Shown in pieces: positions 27,701 through 36,574 of a DNA stretch of 64,000 nucleotides. Source of the DNA: Desulfovibrio sp. (GTDB lineage: Bacteria; Desulfobacterota; Desulfovibrionia; Desulfovibrionales; Desulfovibrionaceae); the NCBI RefSeq assembly GCF_014803725.1, contig NZ_JAAVBE010000021.1, positions 72,212 to 136,211 on the forward strand. The letters are read 5' to 3'. The notes under the pieces were generated by a model. It was not told the DNA's origin. It did not search any database and worked only from the letters and a program-made list of their open reading frames with translations. The position numbers and the translations under genes were made by a program. Within the stretch, counting starts at the first letter, position 1. Each line of letters opens with the position of its first letter.

Positions 27701-28317
27701 TTGCCACCGACCGCGACAACTCGCGCCTTTCGCACATCTATGATGAGGAAGACCCGGCCGTGGTCTGGGCCATCCTCGTCAGCATCTTCACCGGCCAGAA
27801 GTACTGCAAGAAGGTCGGCTTCTGCGGGCAGGGCGTGTCCAACAGCGTCATTTTGCGCGGGCTCGTGGCCATCGCCGGCATCACGTCGGCCTCGGTGGTG
27901 CCCGACACCTATTACCAGACCGTGTTCGACATCAACGCGGTGGAGGAAGAAAACATCCCGACTTCGGAGCTCGGCAAGTGGCTCACGCGCCAGCACCACA
28001 AGCGCCTTTCCGAGCTCATGGAAAGTTCGGGCTACGGACACATCCTCAAGAAGTACACCGAGCCGCAGGACATCCAGGAGTGGTACGAGGGCGAGCTCCA
28101 GCGGCGCCATGAACAGTTGCGCGAGCACCTGGACACGCCCAAGGAAGACTTCTACCGCTCCGAGCTGCAGAACTTCCGCGCCACCTTCCACAAGCCGGTC
28201 ATCTACGCGACGTGGAACTGGGAAGACACGGTGCTGGACGCCCTGCACCAGGCCGGCTTCAAGGACTTTGAGGAGCAGGCCAAGGCCATGGCCAAGGCGC
28301 GCGAAATCGAAGCCTGA
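24748..28317 (+). CDS. ppsA: PEP synthase-like protein with large insertion (PEP/pyruvate-binding)
   Basis: This 1189-residue protein has the three parts of PEP synthase (pyruvate, water dikinase), which makes PEP from pyruvate and ATP. The ATP-grasp region (about 130-430; VAVRSSAAGEDS) is followed by the phosphohistidine domain with His525 in GGDTSHAAITSRELGI. The PEP-binding barrel has DFKSNEYRNLLGG, GSNDMTQM and Cys1026 in VGFCGQGVS. It is about 390 residues longer than E. coli PpsA: roughly 190 mostly helical residues (about 640-830) interrupt the barrel, and about 120 residues extend the C-terminus. GGAGG precedes the ATG. It follows pyc, giving a pyruvate-oxaloacetate-PEP node. Whether it is a true PEP synthase is inferred. 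Confidence 0.8.
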   Translation: MAKTAKATHSKSKTSSNETVEKKLVLTGADIVGLGPDAELLVGGKNYNTALISQIEGIQAPHFRAISSLAFHRLLDETKVNGRIVRAVVDKEYGRIDWMDPEINGDPDFLQKFVRQLGKQAHDAAKASGEEAHTKLRTFINNIVEGFATSPEGIDQLRKRSVLVQAAILSVDLPQEVDEAVRGAYKAICEENGDDMTPVAVRSSAAGEDSRKKAFAGLQDTYLNMVGPDHVVEAYHWDCASAYNLRSMTYRREAILDALAKAEETGDDSIAETAKKEWAIENTSLSVCMMQMINPVISGTAFSADTATGCRGTNRKDLVSIDASYGLGEAVVGGKVTPDKLYVFQRDDGSEVVIRQMGCKDMKIVYDEKGGTREVPVPELEALRWALSLSQAERVAKGVRAVSRAYGGMIMDTEFCIDANDKLWFVQARPETRWNEELELHPTTIFMRRMEVDPKAAAQAEILVEGNGASRGAGQGTVRFLRSALELNKVNKGDVLAAERTDPDMVPGMRVASAIMADVGGDTSHAAITSRELGIAAVIGIQRVEVLRALDGSEVTVDGTRGRVYRGLLPLHQVGGEMDIALLPVTKTKVGLVLADVGQALFLSRLRDYPQFEVGLLRAEFMLGNIGIHPQALEAFDNGELDVVVTAKLKELENRLSKILREQMAAGLIVFNFNLREYVGEITGLSAQLNALAETDKNLTPDEILLQHRKMRELDHKLDQHMEMASRRIEVLKTSANLADHVRIIMGYDDELALLSPSDPEAPKRAAEIEASVEAHIERVKELPSVVRVLENIRHLREEVSLRSGLKKEMDDIRNLPEKIRAIIKSRGFRTGKEHYVQTLAQNLALFAMAFYGKPITYRTTDFKSNEYRNLLGGNLFEHQEANPMLGYRGVSRNIHDWEIEAFKLARGVYGGSNLRIMLPFVRTLEEGRSMRCYLEQVHKLKSGQDGLKIILMSELPSNAILAKQFISEFDGFSIGSNDMTQMVLATDRDNSRLSHIYDEEDPAVVWAILVSIFTGQKYCKKVGFCGQGVSNSVILRGLVAIAGITSASVVPDTYYQTVFDINAVEEENIPTSELGKWLTRQHHKRLSELMESSGYGHILKKYTEPQDIQEWYEGELQRRHEQLREHLDTPKEDFYRSELQNFRATFHKPVIYATWNWEDTVLDALHQAGFKDFEEQAKAMAKAREIEA

Positions 28318-28342
28318 CGCCACTGAACTCATCTGAAATACA

Positions 28343-28373
28343 AAGGCCCCGTTCGCAAGAGCGGGGCCTTTCC
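28343..28373 (+). terminator. Intrinsic terminator of the PEP synthase-like gene
   Basis: AAGGCCCCG at 28343-28351 pairs with CGGGGCCTT at 28362-28370, followed by TCC. It lies 26 bases after the stop codon. Confidence 0.75.
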
Positions 28374-28391
28374 CTGCCAAGCAGAGGCAGC

Positions 28392-28429
28392 AAGCCCCGG
28401 AAGGCGTCGTCAGCTTTCCGGGGCTTTTC
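28392..28429. terminator. Second terminator hairpin between convergent genes
   Basis: AAGCCCCGGAA at 28392-28402 pairs with TTCCGGGGCTT at 28416-28426. TT and C follow on the plus strand. With the hairpin at 28343 it forms a tandem between two convergent genes; it may serve both strands. Confidence 0.65.
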
Positions 28430-28479
28430 AGTGCGCATATCGAAAAATTCTGTGCAGACGCAGATACCTGGTCATCTGC

Positions 28480-28884
28480 CTATTCCGGCGGCATGTCCTT
28501 TCCGCAGCTTCCAAGCCGCGCGAGGAGCCGGTCATAATAGGTGTCGTGCTCTTCCAGCAAGAGCGGACGACCATGGCGCATGCGGGTTCGCAGGATGAAG
28601 AAGCGCAGCTTCTCCATCTGGCGCACGCGCTCGCGCTCGTCCGTGCAGCCTTCGAGAAGGTCGGCGAGCTTCTGGATCTCCTTACGCTCCGCAAGCTCCG
28701 GCGGCAGGCAGTTGGCGTTGCGCAAAATGGTATATGCCATGCGCAGTTCCGGCGGCACAGTGCTCATGTCGTCGAGTTTCAGGGGGCGTCCGGCGCCGGG
28801 CAGGTCGTCAAATTCTCCGCGCTCCTGCGCCTCCTGGATGCGCTGCTCGGCGATGGCCCCGATGACTGACCACTCGCCGCTCAT
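28480..28884 (-). CDS. DUF1992 domain protein
   Basis: This 134-residue soluble protein has the DUF1992 pattern: IAEQRIQEAQERGEFDDLPG, then GRPLKLDD and a helical rest. The family is related to DNAJC28 but lacks a J domain here, and its job is unknown. Its ATG overlaps the stop of mutS by four bases, so it is probably the last gene of the mutS transcript. Confidence 0.85.
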   Translation of the reverse strand: MSGEWSVIGAIAEQRIQEAQERGEFDDLPGAGRPLKLDDMSTVPPELRMAYTILRNANCLPPELAERKEIQKLADLLEGCTDERERVRQMEKLRFFILRTRMRHGRPLLLEEHDTYYDRLLARLGSCGKDMPPE

Positions 28885-31610
28885 GCGCCGTCCCCGGCGG
28901 GGGCGTGGGGCTCACCCGTACCCCAGCGCTGTTTCCAGTCCATGAGCAGCTTGAGGGCGGCGAGGGGGCTGAGTTCTTCGGGCTCCAGCTGTTCCAGCTG
29001 CCGCAGCAGGGGATGGGGGAGGGGCGGCGCAGCTTTCCCAGTGCGGGCGCCGTCGGATACCTCGGGGGGGGCCGCCTGCCCCTGATCAAGCCCGGGCAAG
29101 AGCAGGGAGGCCGCCACCAGGTTCTTGCGCCCGCTTTCGCGGCTGCGCTCCAGCGCCGCCAGGATGTCGCGCGCGCGGTGCACCACCGGTACAGGCACAC
29201 CGGCAAGCCGCGCCACCTCCACGCCGTAGCTGCGGTCAGAGGGGCCCGGCACCAGCTTGTGCAGGAAGAGGATGTCGTTATTGTGTTCCCGGATGGCGAT
29301 ATTCATGGTGAAGACCCCCGGGATGCGGCCTTCCAGCGCCGTGAGTTCGTGATAATGCGTGGCGAAGAGCGTGCGCAGTTCGCCCCCGCCGCGGGCGGCG
29401 AGGTCTTCCACCACGGCCCAGGCGAGCGCCATGCCGTCAAAGGTGCTGGTGCCGCGCCCGATTTCGTCGAGAATGACGAGGCTCCGCCTCGTGGCCTGGC
29501 GCAGGATGCGCGCCGTCTCCATCATCTCCACCATGAAGGTGCTCTGGCCGCGGGCAAGATCGTCGGACGCCCCCACGCGCGAGAACAGGCGGTCCACAAG
29601 GCCGATGACGGCCTCTTCGGCGGGCACCATGGAGCCCATCTGGGCGAGCAGGCAGATGAGCGCCACCTGCCTGAGCACCGTGGACTTGCCGGCCATGTTG
29701 GGCCCGGTGAGCAGGCAGAGGTGATGGCCCTTGTCAAGGGTGATGTCATTGGGCACGAAGTTGGCGCTGCCCACCATGGCCTCCACCACCGGGTGGCGCC
29801 CCTGTCTGATGCTGAGCTCCGTGCCCTCGGTGAGGGTGGGCAGGTGCCAGCCGTTGCGGCGCCCCACCTCGGCGAGGCACTGCCAGTAATCAAGATGCGC
29901 CAGCAAGTCCGCCATGTGCACGAGGCGGGCGCGCTGCGCCGCCACATGGGCGCGCAGATCCTGAAACATCTGGTATTCAAGGCTCTTGCGCTTGTCCGAC
30001 GCTGAAAGCAGTTCCTCCTCCAGTGCCTTGAGCCCTTCGGTGGTGAAGCGTTCGGCGTTGACGAGGGTCTGCCGGCGGATGAAGTGCGCCGGTGGCGCAC
30101 CGGTGCCCGCGGCGCGCGTGATTTCGTAAAAATAGCCGAAGACCCGGTTATAGCCGAGCTTGAGCTTGGTAAGGCCCGTCCTTTGCTGTTCTTCCTCCAG
30201 CAGGCGCTGGAGCTTCTGCTCGCCGTTTTCCACCAGGTCCAGCAACGCGTCCAGCCCGGCATGGAAACCCTGACGGAAAAGGCCGCCATCGGTGATGACA
30301 GCCGGCGGATCGTCCACCAGCGCAGAGTGGAGCAGGGCGGCCAAGTCCTCGAGGTCGTCCCAGACCTTGAGCAGTTCATAGAGCGGTGCGGGCAGGGTCT
30401 CGCCCCTGGCCTCGCTTTCCGTGAGGTACTGCCCCTCGGGCGCCCGGATGAGCGACGCCCGCACGCCAGGGAGCGCGCCGAGGCTTTCCCGGAGGGCGAT
30501 AAAATCCTTGGGCGAGCAGCGGTTCAGGCTGATTCGCGTGGAAAGCCGCTCGAGGTCATACACCTTGTCAAGTGCCGCGCGGAGCGCGCCCCGCACTTCG
30601 TCGTTATCGTGCAGAAAGGCGACGGCCTCCTGGATGCGCCGGATGGGCGCGGCCTCGCGCCAGGGATGGCGGAGCATGTCTTCCAGAAAGCGCCCCCCCA
30701 TGGGGGTCACGGTCATGTCGAGCGCATGGCGCAGGGTGCCCTTGCCCTTGTGACCGTTGAGCCGCACGAAGACCTCGAGGTTGCGCTCGGTGATCTCGTC
30801 CACGAGGAGGCGCCGGCCGAGGTTGAGGGGCCTGAAGGGTAAAAGGTGCTTTGGGCTGCGCTTTTGCGTCTGCTCCAAATAGGCGAGCAGGCCCCCGCAG
30901 GCGCGCACGAGGGTTTCCTTGCCATCCAGCCCTAGCGCGCCCGCCTCGCGAACGCCCTGCGCCTCCAAAAGCCGCTCGAGCGCGTGTTTCTGCTCAAAAT
31001 GCTGCGCCGGCAGCCGCACGAGGCGGATATTTTCCAAAAGGCAGCGCGGGGGCAGTTCCAGCCCCTCGGGCACCAGGAGTTCCCGCGGGGCGAGCTTTTG
31101 CACCCATTGCCAGAGGTCCGCTTCTTTGCGAAATTCCACGCCCGACCATTGGCCGGTGGACACGTCCGCCCAGGCAAAGGCACTGCGACCGAGTGCCGCA
31201 TTCTGGCAGATGGCGCCAAGATAGTTGTGGTTGCCGGTGCCCAGGTTGGCGTCATCGAGCACCGTCCCTGGCGTGAGGACGCAGGTGACGGCGCGCTTGA
31301 CGATGCCCTTGGCGTCCCTGGGGTCTTCCACCTGGTCGCAGATGGCGACGCTGTAGCCGCGGTCGATGAGCTGCGCCATATAGCTTTGCGCGGCATGCCA
31401 GGGCACGCCGCACAGGGGGTAAGCGTTGCCGCTGTCCTTGCCGCGCTTCGTGAGGGCTATCTGGAGTTCGCGCGAGGCGATGACGGCGTCTTCAAAGAAG
31501 AGCTCATAGAAATCGCCCATGCGGTACATGAGCAGGGCATCAGGGTATTCAGCCTTGATGCCCAGATACTGCTCAAGCATGGGCGTCAGTTTCTGCGGAA
31601 GTTCAGGCAT
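28881..31610 (-). CDS. mutS: DNA mismatch repair protein MutS
   Basis: This 909-residue protein recognises mismatches and starts methyl-independent or -directed repair with MutL. The mismatch-binding Phe-x-Glu lies in MYRMGDFYELFFEDA. The ATPase has Walker A GPNMAGKS (starting near residue 636) and Walker B LVILDEIGRGTSTFDG, and the C-terminal dimerisation part follows. mutL is not nearby. DUF1992 follows with overlap. Confidence 0.95.
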   Translation of the reverse strand: MPELPQKLTPMLEQYLGIKAEYPDALLMYRMGDFYELFFEDAVIASRELQIALTKRGKDSGNAYPLCGVPWHAAQSYMAQLIDRGYSVAICDQVEDPRDAKGIVKRAVTCVLTPGTVLDDANLGTGNHNYLGAICQNAALGRSAFAWADVSTGQWSGVEFRKEADLWQWVQKLAPRELLVPEGLELPPRCLLENIRLVRLPAQHFEQKHALERLLEAQGVREAGALGLDGKETLVRACGGLLAYLEQTQKRSPKHLLPFRPLNLGRRLLVDEITERNLEVFVRLNGHKGKGTLRHALDMTVTPMGGRFLEDMLRHPWREAAPIRRIQEAVAFLHDNDEVRGALRAALDKVYDLERLSTRISLNRCSPKDFIALRESLGALPGVRASLIRAPEGQYLTESEARGETLPAPLYELLKVWDDLEDLAALLHSALVDDPPAVITDGGLFRQGFHAGLDALLDLVENGEQKLQRLLEEEQQRTGLTKLKLGYNRVFGYFYEITRAAGTGAPPAHFIRRQTLVNAERFTTEGLKALEEELLSASDKRKSLEYQMFQDLRAHVAAQRARLVHMADLLAHLDYWQCLAEVGRRNGWHLPTLTEGTELSIRQGRHPVVEAMVGSANFVPNDITLDKGHHLCLLTGPNMAGKSTVLRQVALICLLAQMGSMVPAEEAVIGLVDRLFSRVGASDDLARGQSTFMVEMMETARILRQATRRSLVILDEIGRGTSTFDGMALAWAVVEDLAARGGGELRTLFATHYHELTALEGRIPGVFTMNIAIREHNNDILFLHKLVPGPSDRSYGVEVARLAGVPVPVVHRARDILAALERSRESGRKNLVAASLLLPGLDQGQAAPPEVSDGARTGKAAPPLPHPLLRQLEQLEPEELSPLAALKLLMDWKQRWGTGEPHAPAGDGA

Positions 31611-31719
31611 GGCCTCAAGCGCTGCCGGGCAGCGGAAGGGGAGCCGGGCTCCGGGCAGTGAGTATCCCGCGCCCGGAAGGGGCCGGCCGCTTGGGCCAGC
31701 CCCTCACAGTGCGGTAGAT

Positions 31720-32154
31720 TCAGGCGTCTGCCGTGTCGCCGCTCTCCTTGGCGGGCGCGCTGGCGGAGGCCATGTCGGCAGCCGGAGCAAGGGCGGCGTT
31801 GTCCTTGCGGTGGAAGAAAGAGGACTTGCCGCCGGTGCTCTCGCCGCCCGTGATGTCCTTCTTCAGCTTGGCGACTTCCTTCTCCAGCGAGGAGATATGC
31901 CAGCGGGACTTCACGAGCTTGGCCGATGTGTTGCAGCGATCCCAGAAGAGCAGCGCCAGCGAGAGGAGCGCCCCGACCAGGAAGGCCGCGATGACCACGA
32001 AATAGAAGGGCAGCGGTATGGAGGTCATGGGCGGGATGAAGAAGAGGTTCAGGCTCAGCTCAAGCTGCTGGGACAGGGCGGTCTGGTTCTGGAAAAAGAA
32101 CACCAGCGCGAGAAAGATGAGGATGGCGAGCACAAGAGCCTTGAGGTAGCGCAT
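31720..32154 (-). CDS. LapA (DUF1049) inner-membrane protein
   Basis: This 144-residue protein has two hydrophobic helices (MRYLKALVLAILIFLALVFF and a second near residues 50-70) with QNQ-x-LSQQLELS between them, which is the LapA/YciS pattern. A short coiled coil (SSLEKEVAKLKKD) and an Ala/Ser-rich tail follow. LapA-type proteins act with LapB in control of lipopolysaccharide synthesis; lapB is not seen here, so this role is inferred. Confidence 0.75.
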   Translation of the reverse strand: MRYLKALVLAILIFLALVFFFQNQTALSQQLELSLNLFFIPPMTSIPLPFYFVVIAAFLVGALLSLALLFWDRCNTSAKLVKSRWHISSLEKEVAKLKKDITGGESTGGKSSFFHRKDNAALAPAADMASASAPAKESGDTADA

Positions 32155-32246
32155 ACGTTTCTCCTTGCGGCAGGAACTGACTCCGGTTTTTCCAGAGCGC
32201 GGCTCCGCGGAGGCGTGTGCCCGCGCGGCTCGCGGCCCCGTCCGTT

Positions 32247-32774
32247 TTATTGGGCGGCCGGCCCCTTAGGGGAGCCACTCCCCAAGGACGGCCCGGAAGC
32301 GCGAAAATAGGGCAGCAGGGCGGCATAGGTCTCGCTGAGGTGCTGCGGCATGGTGCGCACCTCGTCCATGACGGCCATGAACGAGGAATCACCATTCCAG
32401 CGGGGCACGAGATGGAAGTGCAGATGCTCGCGGATGCCGGCGCCCGCGGCCTCGCCCTGGTTGAGGCCGATATTGATGCCCTGACAGTTAAAGTGTTGCT
32501 TGAGGATAGTGGTGCAGCGCTGCATGAGCGCCATGATTTCGCCCGTTTCTTCCGCCGTGAGGTCTTCCAGCGCCATGACGTGCCGATACGGGCAGACCAT
32601 GAGATGCCCATTGTTATACGGGAACTTGTTCATGATGACGAAGGCCGACTCACCGCGGTGCAACACAAGCCGCTCGGCATCCTCCTCCGTGCCCTCGGGC
32701 AGGCAAAAGACGCATTCGTCGGGCTTGGGGCCGAGGATGTAGTCGATACGCCAGGGTGCCCAAAGCTGTTTCAT
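32247..32774 (-). CDS. HIT-family nucleotide hydrolase/transferase
   Basis: This 175-residue protein has the histidine triad in REHLHFHLVPRW and an N-terminal Cys pair region (ECVFCLPE) that may bind metal. HIT proteins act on nucleoside phosphoramidates or dinucleoside polyphosphates; this one resembles the Ap4A phosphorylase-like group by its start MKQLWAPWRIDYI. The ATG at 32774 is preferred over an upstream GTG. It ends 92 bases before the LapA gene on the same strand. Confidence 0.85.
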   Translation of the reverse strand: MKQLWAPWRIDYILGPKPDECVFCLPEGTEEDAERLVLHRGESAFVIMNKFPYNNGHLMVCPYRHVMALEDLTAEETGEIMALMQRCTTILKQHFNCQGINIGLNQGEAAGAGIREHLHFHLVPRWNGDSSFMAVMDEVRTMPQHLSETYAALLPYFRASGPSLGSGSPKGPAAQ

Positions 32775-32851
32775 GGTCAGGGGAGTATACACGCTCGGGC
32801 TGCACGGGGCAAGCCTTGAGATAGCCGATGCCTCGCGCCCGTGGCACTGCT

Positions 32852-35527
32852 TTACGCCTCTTCTTCCTTGCCCCGCGCCGCCAGCGCCGCCACGAGCTCA
32901 AGCTGCGCCTTGGCTGTGGGCGCCTCACCGTCCCGCTTGGCGCGCAGCGCCGCCGCCAAAAGGCGCCCGAAGTCCGGCCCGGGCTCAAGGCCCAGGCGGC
33001 AGAGGTCTTCGCCTGTGATGTCGGCCTTTTCCCTGTGCCATTGGGTGATATAGCGCGAGAGCGTCTTTTCGAGTCCGGGGTCTTCCTCCACGGCCATGAG
33101 ATAGAGGATGAATTCCAGCGGCAGCGGCCGCAAAAGCTCGCAGAGCGCGCTCACCCGGGCCGTTCCGGCATCCGCTTCCGCCTGCCATGCCTGGAGCTTG
33201 GGGCGCGCCATGCGCATGAGCTCGCGCTGGCGCATGATCTCGCCCCTTTTGGCATGCGGAAGCCCCAGGCGCGCATAATTGGCGGATGTTTCCGCATAGT
33301 TCAAGTGATAGTTTAGGCCGAGAAAATAGAGCAGCCACGGCTGGGCCGCTTCTTCAAAATAGAGCAGGCGGTACCAGGCGAGCACTTCCTTGAGGCGTCT
33401 CAACAGGGCGCGCTTTCCGGGGTTGAGGGCGAGATGCGGTGAAAGGGCCTGGAGGATGCCGAGCTCGTCGAGGCGGTTCAGGCAGGCATCGGCCTCCTCC
33501 TCGTCGCAAATATGGCGGAACTCGTTGAAGAGCCGTGCCGGCGAGAGCTTGTCGAGGAGGTGCATGGGCAGGATATTGCGGATGAGCTTTTCCGTGCCCG
33601 GCCCGATACGGAACTGGTAGCGCTGCTCAAAGCGCACGGCGCGCAGGCAGCGTGTGGGGTCTTCCACGAAGCTCAGGGTGTGGAGCACGCGGATGAGGCG
33701 GTCCTTGATGTCGCGGCGCCCCCCGAAAAAATCCACCAGCTGGCCAAAGGGCTCGCTGTCGAGCCTGACGGCCAGGGAATTGATGCTGAAATCGCGCCGG
33801 AAAAGATCCATCTTGATGGAGGAAAGCTCCACGGTGGGGAGCGCCGCCGGATATTCGTAATATTCGAGGCGCGCGGTGGCCACGTCGATGCGTCGTTCCT
33901 TGCCTTCCTCGTCCTTGAAGATAACCACGGAGGTGAGGAACTTCTGATGCTCGCGCACGCGCCCGTGGAGGGCCTCCGCCAGGGCGCGCGCCAGGGCGAT
34001 GCCGTTGCCCTCCACCACGAGGTCGATATCCTGGTTGGGCACATCGAGCAAAAGGTCGCGCACGAAGCCGCCCACCGCATAGACGGGAAGCCCGAGGCGC
34101 TTGCCGGTTTCGCCCGCCAGATGCAGGAGTTCGCGGGTCTTCGCGGGCAGGCGGTCCTCAATGAGCTTGCTCACGTTCCGCGTCTTGCCTCCCTCCTGCG
34201 GGGTGGGGAGACGCCCGGCCTCGCTCGCGAACACATTGATGAGGTCAGTGCGCGTCACCACGCCGATGACCGCATCGTCCTTGACGATGGGTACGAGCCG
34301 CTGCCGCTCGCCCACGATGATGTCCGTCAGTTCCTTGATGCCGGCTTCCGGCGGCAGCATACGGACGCGGCGCTGCATGTATTCCTTCAGGGGTTCGTCG
34401 CCGAGGCCGTGGGCCCGCGCCCGTGAGGCCGTTTGCGCATCGAGCAGGCCCACGCAGACGCGGGTGCCCGGCTGGAAGACGGGCACAGCCTTGAGCCCGA
34501 AATGAAGCATGAGCTCGTCGGCATCGCGCAGGCTGGCCTCCGCCTCGATACCCACCGCCGGGGATGACATGTATTCGCCCGCATTTTTTTCGGGGTTGGC
34601 CTGGTCATAGAGACGGCGCAGGATGGTCTCGCGCACTTCGGTGATCATCTTGGAGCGCACGGACGCCGAGGCCGCGTACACATGGCCGCCGCCACCGAGC
34701 TCCTTGCAGATTTCGCCCACGTTCACGGCGTCGCTGCGGCTTCGGGCCACCACCTGGATGCGGTCGCCCATGAGGCCGATGGCAAAGAGCACGGTGAATT
34801 TTTCCATCTCCATGAGCCGGTGGGCGAGGTGCGCGAAATCCCCGAGATAGTGCTCGAGCGATACTTCCGCGAGCACCACGGGCACATTGTTCACAAGATA
34901 GGTGCGCGCCGATTCGAGCAGGCTGTTGAGCGCGTGGATGTGCAGGCTCGTGAGCTCATGGGCCGCCATCTCGCTGATCTGGTTCACGTCCATCCCCAGC
35001 CCGAGCAGCCACGCGGCGGCCTGAAAATCCTCCTCCGTGGTGGAGGAATAGGTAAAGGAGCCGGTGTCGCCGTAGATACCGAGCCCGAGCAGGGTGGCCT
35101 CCTCGGGGCTGGGGCGCTCGCCGCGCTCGCGCAGGGCGAGGGCAAGGCTCGTCGTCACCGCGCCCGCGCCCGAAAGGTGGGCCACATCCGCGGCGATGTC
35201 GTCGGCGGAATCGGGGTGATGGTCCCAGGTCTCGACGCGCACGCCGGGCCGCTCCAGAAGCGGCGCCACATGAGGCACGCGGCTCTTCTGGCGCGTATCC
35301 ACGAGGACAAGGCGGTCATAGTCTTCCCAGCGGATGGCGTCGCTCTCAACGAAGTCATAGGCCGCGGCGTCCAACGATGCGGCGAGCTTTTGCAGGCCGC
35401 GCTCCTGGGTGCCCGGGAAGAGCAGTGAACACGGCGCATAGAGCCTGCGCGCGGCGAGCATGGCGGCGAAGGCGTCAAAATCGGCATTGGCGTGACAGGT
35501 GATGAGGGTGCGCCCGGATGTGGTCAT
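32852..35527 (-). CDS. DHH-CBS-tRNA nucleotidyltransferase fusion
   Basis: This 891-residue fusion has an N-terminal DHH phosphoesterase with NADFDAFAAM and WDHHPDSADD, then DHHA1 (GGGGHVYAASA). Two CBS domains (residues about 300-450) come next. The C-terminal half is a poly(A) polymerase/CCA-adding head (GGFVRDLLLDVPNQDIDLV, then RRDFSINSLA) plus RNA-binding helices. Similar fusions occur in Aquifex and Desulfovibrio-type bacteria, where the tail adds nucleotides to tRNA 3' ends. The DHH part probably degrades small RNAs or linear dinucleotides. xerD-like lies upstream. Confidence 0.85.
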   Translation of the reverse strand: MTTSGRTLITCHANADFDAFAAMLAARRLYAPCSLLFPGTQERGLQKLAASLDAAAYDFVESDAIRWEDYDRLVLVDTRQKSRVPHVAPLLERPGVRVETWDHHPDSADDIAADVAHLSGAGAVTTSLALALRERGERPSPEEATLLGLGIYGDTGSFTYSSTTEEDFQAAAWLLGLGMDVNQISEMAAHELTSLHIHALNSLLESARTYLVNNVPVVLAEVSLEHYLGDFAHLAHRLMEMEKFTVLFAIGLMGDRIQVVARSRSDAVNVGEICKELGGGGHVYAASASVRSKMITEVRETILRRLYDQANPEKNAGEYMSSPAVGIEAEASLRDADELMLHFGLKAVPVFQPGTRVCVGLLDAQTASRARAHGLGDEPLKEYMQRRVRMLPPEAGIKELTDIIVGERQRLVPIVKDDAVIGVVTRTDLINVFASEAGRLPTPQEGGKTRNVSKLIEDRLPAKTRELLHLAGETGKRLGLPVYAVGGFVRDLLLDVPNQDIDLVVEGNGIALARALAEALHGRVREHQKFLTSVVIFKDEEGKERRIDVATARLEYYEYPAALPTVELSSIKMDLFRRDFSINSLAVRLDSEPFGQLVDFFGGRRDIKDRLIRVLHTLSFVEDPTRCLRAVRFEQRYQFRIGPGTEKLIRNILPMHLLDKLSPARLFNEFRHICDEEEADACLNRLDELGILQALSPHLALNPGKRALLRRLKEVLAWYRLLYFEEAAQPWLLYFLGLNYHLNYAETSANYARLGLPHAKRGEIMRQRELMRMARPKLQAWQAEADAGTARVSALCELLRPLPLEFILYLMAVEEDPGLEKTLSRYITQWHREKADITGEDLCRLGLEPGPDFGRLLAAALRAKRDGEAPTAKAQLELVAALAARGKEEEA

Positions 35528-35544
35528 GGAGCGGTCTCTGCGGG

Positions 35545-36495
35545 TTAAGGCGCGCTGCGCGGGTGAAAGCGCCGGTGGATGCCGCGCAGGCGCTCGGCCT
35601 GCACATGTGTGTAGATCTCGGTGGCGCTGATGTCCGCATGCCCGAGCAGGGTCTGGACGGCGCGCAGGTCCGCCCCACCTTCCAGAAGGTGCGTGGCGAA
35701 GGAATGGCGGAAGGTGTGCGGAGAAATGGGCCGGTGGATGCCGGCGTCGAGCGCGAGGGCCTTGATGCGCTTCCAGACGAACTGGCGGCTCAGGGCGCGG
35801 CCTGCGCGGTTGACAAAGAGCTGCTTCCCCGCCGGGCTGAACAGGGGACGCCAGTGGCGCAGATACTCGCCGAGAAGGCGCACGGCCATGGCATGCAGGG
35901 GCACAAGGCGTTCCTTGGCGCCCTTGCCGAAAACGCGCACAAGCCCCGCCTGAAGGTCGAGGTCGCCCACCGTGAGGTCGCAGAGCTCGGAAACGCGCAG
36001 GCCAGCGGCGTAGAGCAGTTCCAGCATGCAGCGCTCGCGCCAGCCGTTTTTGGTATCCATGTCCGGCAGTGCCAGAAGGCGCTCCATCTCTTCCCGGCTC
36101 AAGACCTCGGGCAAATACTGGGGAAGGCGCGGGTTTTCCACCAGCGCTGCGGGGTTGTCCGCCATCAGGCCTTCCTCGACGGCATAGCCGAAAAAGGCGC
36201 GCAATGCCGAAAGTCGGCGCGCCAGCGTCCGCCCGGTGTTGCCGCGGCCGCGCATCCAGGCCATGTAGAGAAAGAGGTCATGGCCCGTCGGGAAGGGCGC
36301 ATTTCCGATTTCCTCCCCGTTCTCCGCCATGTCCTCCCCGGACTCGGCCGCAAAGAGAAAAAAGTTTTCCACATCCCGGCCATAGGCCTCCACCGTGCGC
36401 GGCGAGAGCCCCCGCTGCGCGAGGAGATGGTCGAGCCATTGCGGCAGCAGGGCGGCAAGGGGGGCGCAAGGCCCGGGGGACGGTTCGGAAGCCAT
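35545..36495 (-). CDS. xerD: Tyrosine recombinase XerC/XerD
   Basis: This 316-residue recombinase has an N-terminal SAM-like DNA-binding domain (LDHLLAQRGLSPRTVEAYG) and a catalytic domain with Arg in YAAGLRVSELCDL, Lys, HTFRHSFATHLLEGGADLR, LLGHADI and Tyr in EIYTH. Xer recombinases resolve chromosome dimers at dif. Which of XerC or XerD it is cannot be told from sequence alone. It starts 18 bases upstream of the DHH fusion gene. Confidence 0.85.
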   Translation of the reverse strand: MASEPSPGPCAPLAALLPQWLDHLLAQRGLSPRTVEAYGRDVENFFLFAAESGEDMAENGEEIGNAPFPTGHDLFLYMAWMRGRGNTGRTLARRLSALRAFFGYAVEEGLMADNPAALVENPRLPQYLPEVLSREEMERLLALPDMDTKNGWRERCMLELLYAAGLRVSELCDLTVGDLDLQAGLVRVFGKGAKERLVPLHAMAVRLLGEYLRHWRPLFSPAGKQLFVNRAGRALSRQFVWKRIKALALDAGIHRPISPHTFRHSFATHLLEGGADLRAVQTLLGHADISATEIYTHVQAERLRGIHRRFHPRSAP

Positions 36496-36574
36496 GCGGC
36501 ATGCTAGCCCTGATGGCGCCTCCCGGCAAGGGGCGCACTTGGCGCCGCGGTGCTTGCCGGCTATACTGAGGAGG

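Noticed and set aside
20842..28380. 2512-codon minus-strand open frame opposite pyc and the PEP synthase-like gene
   Set aside because: Its composition mirrors the coding genes on the other strand, and it contains no domain. Both sense genes have full catalytic motifs.
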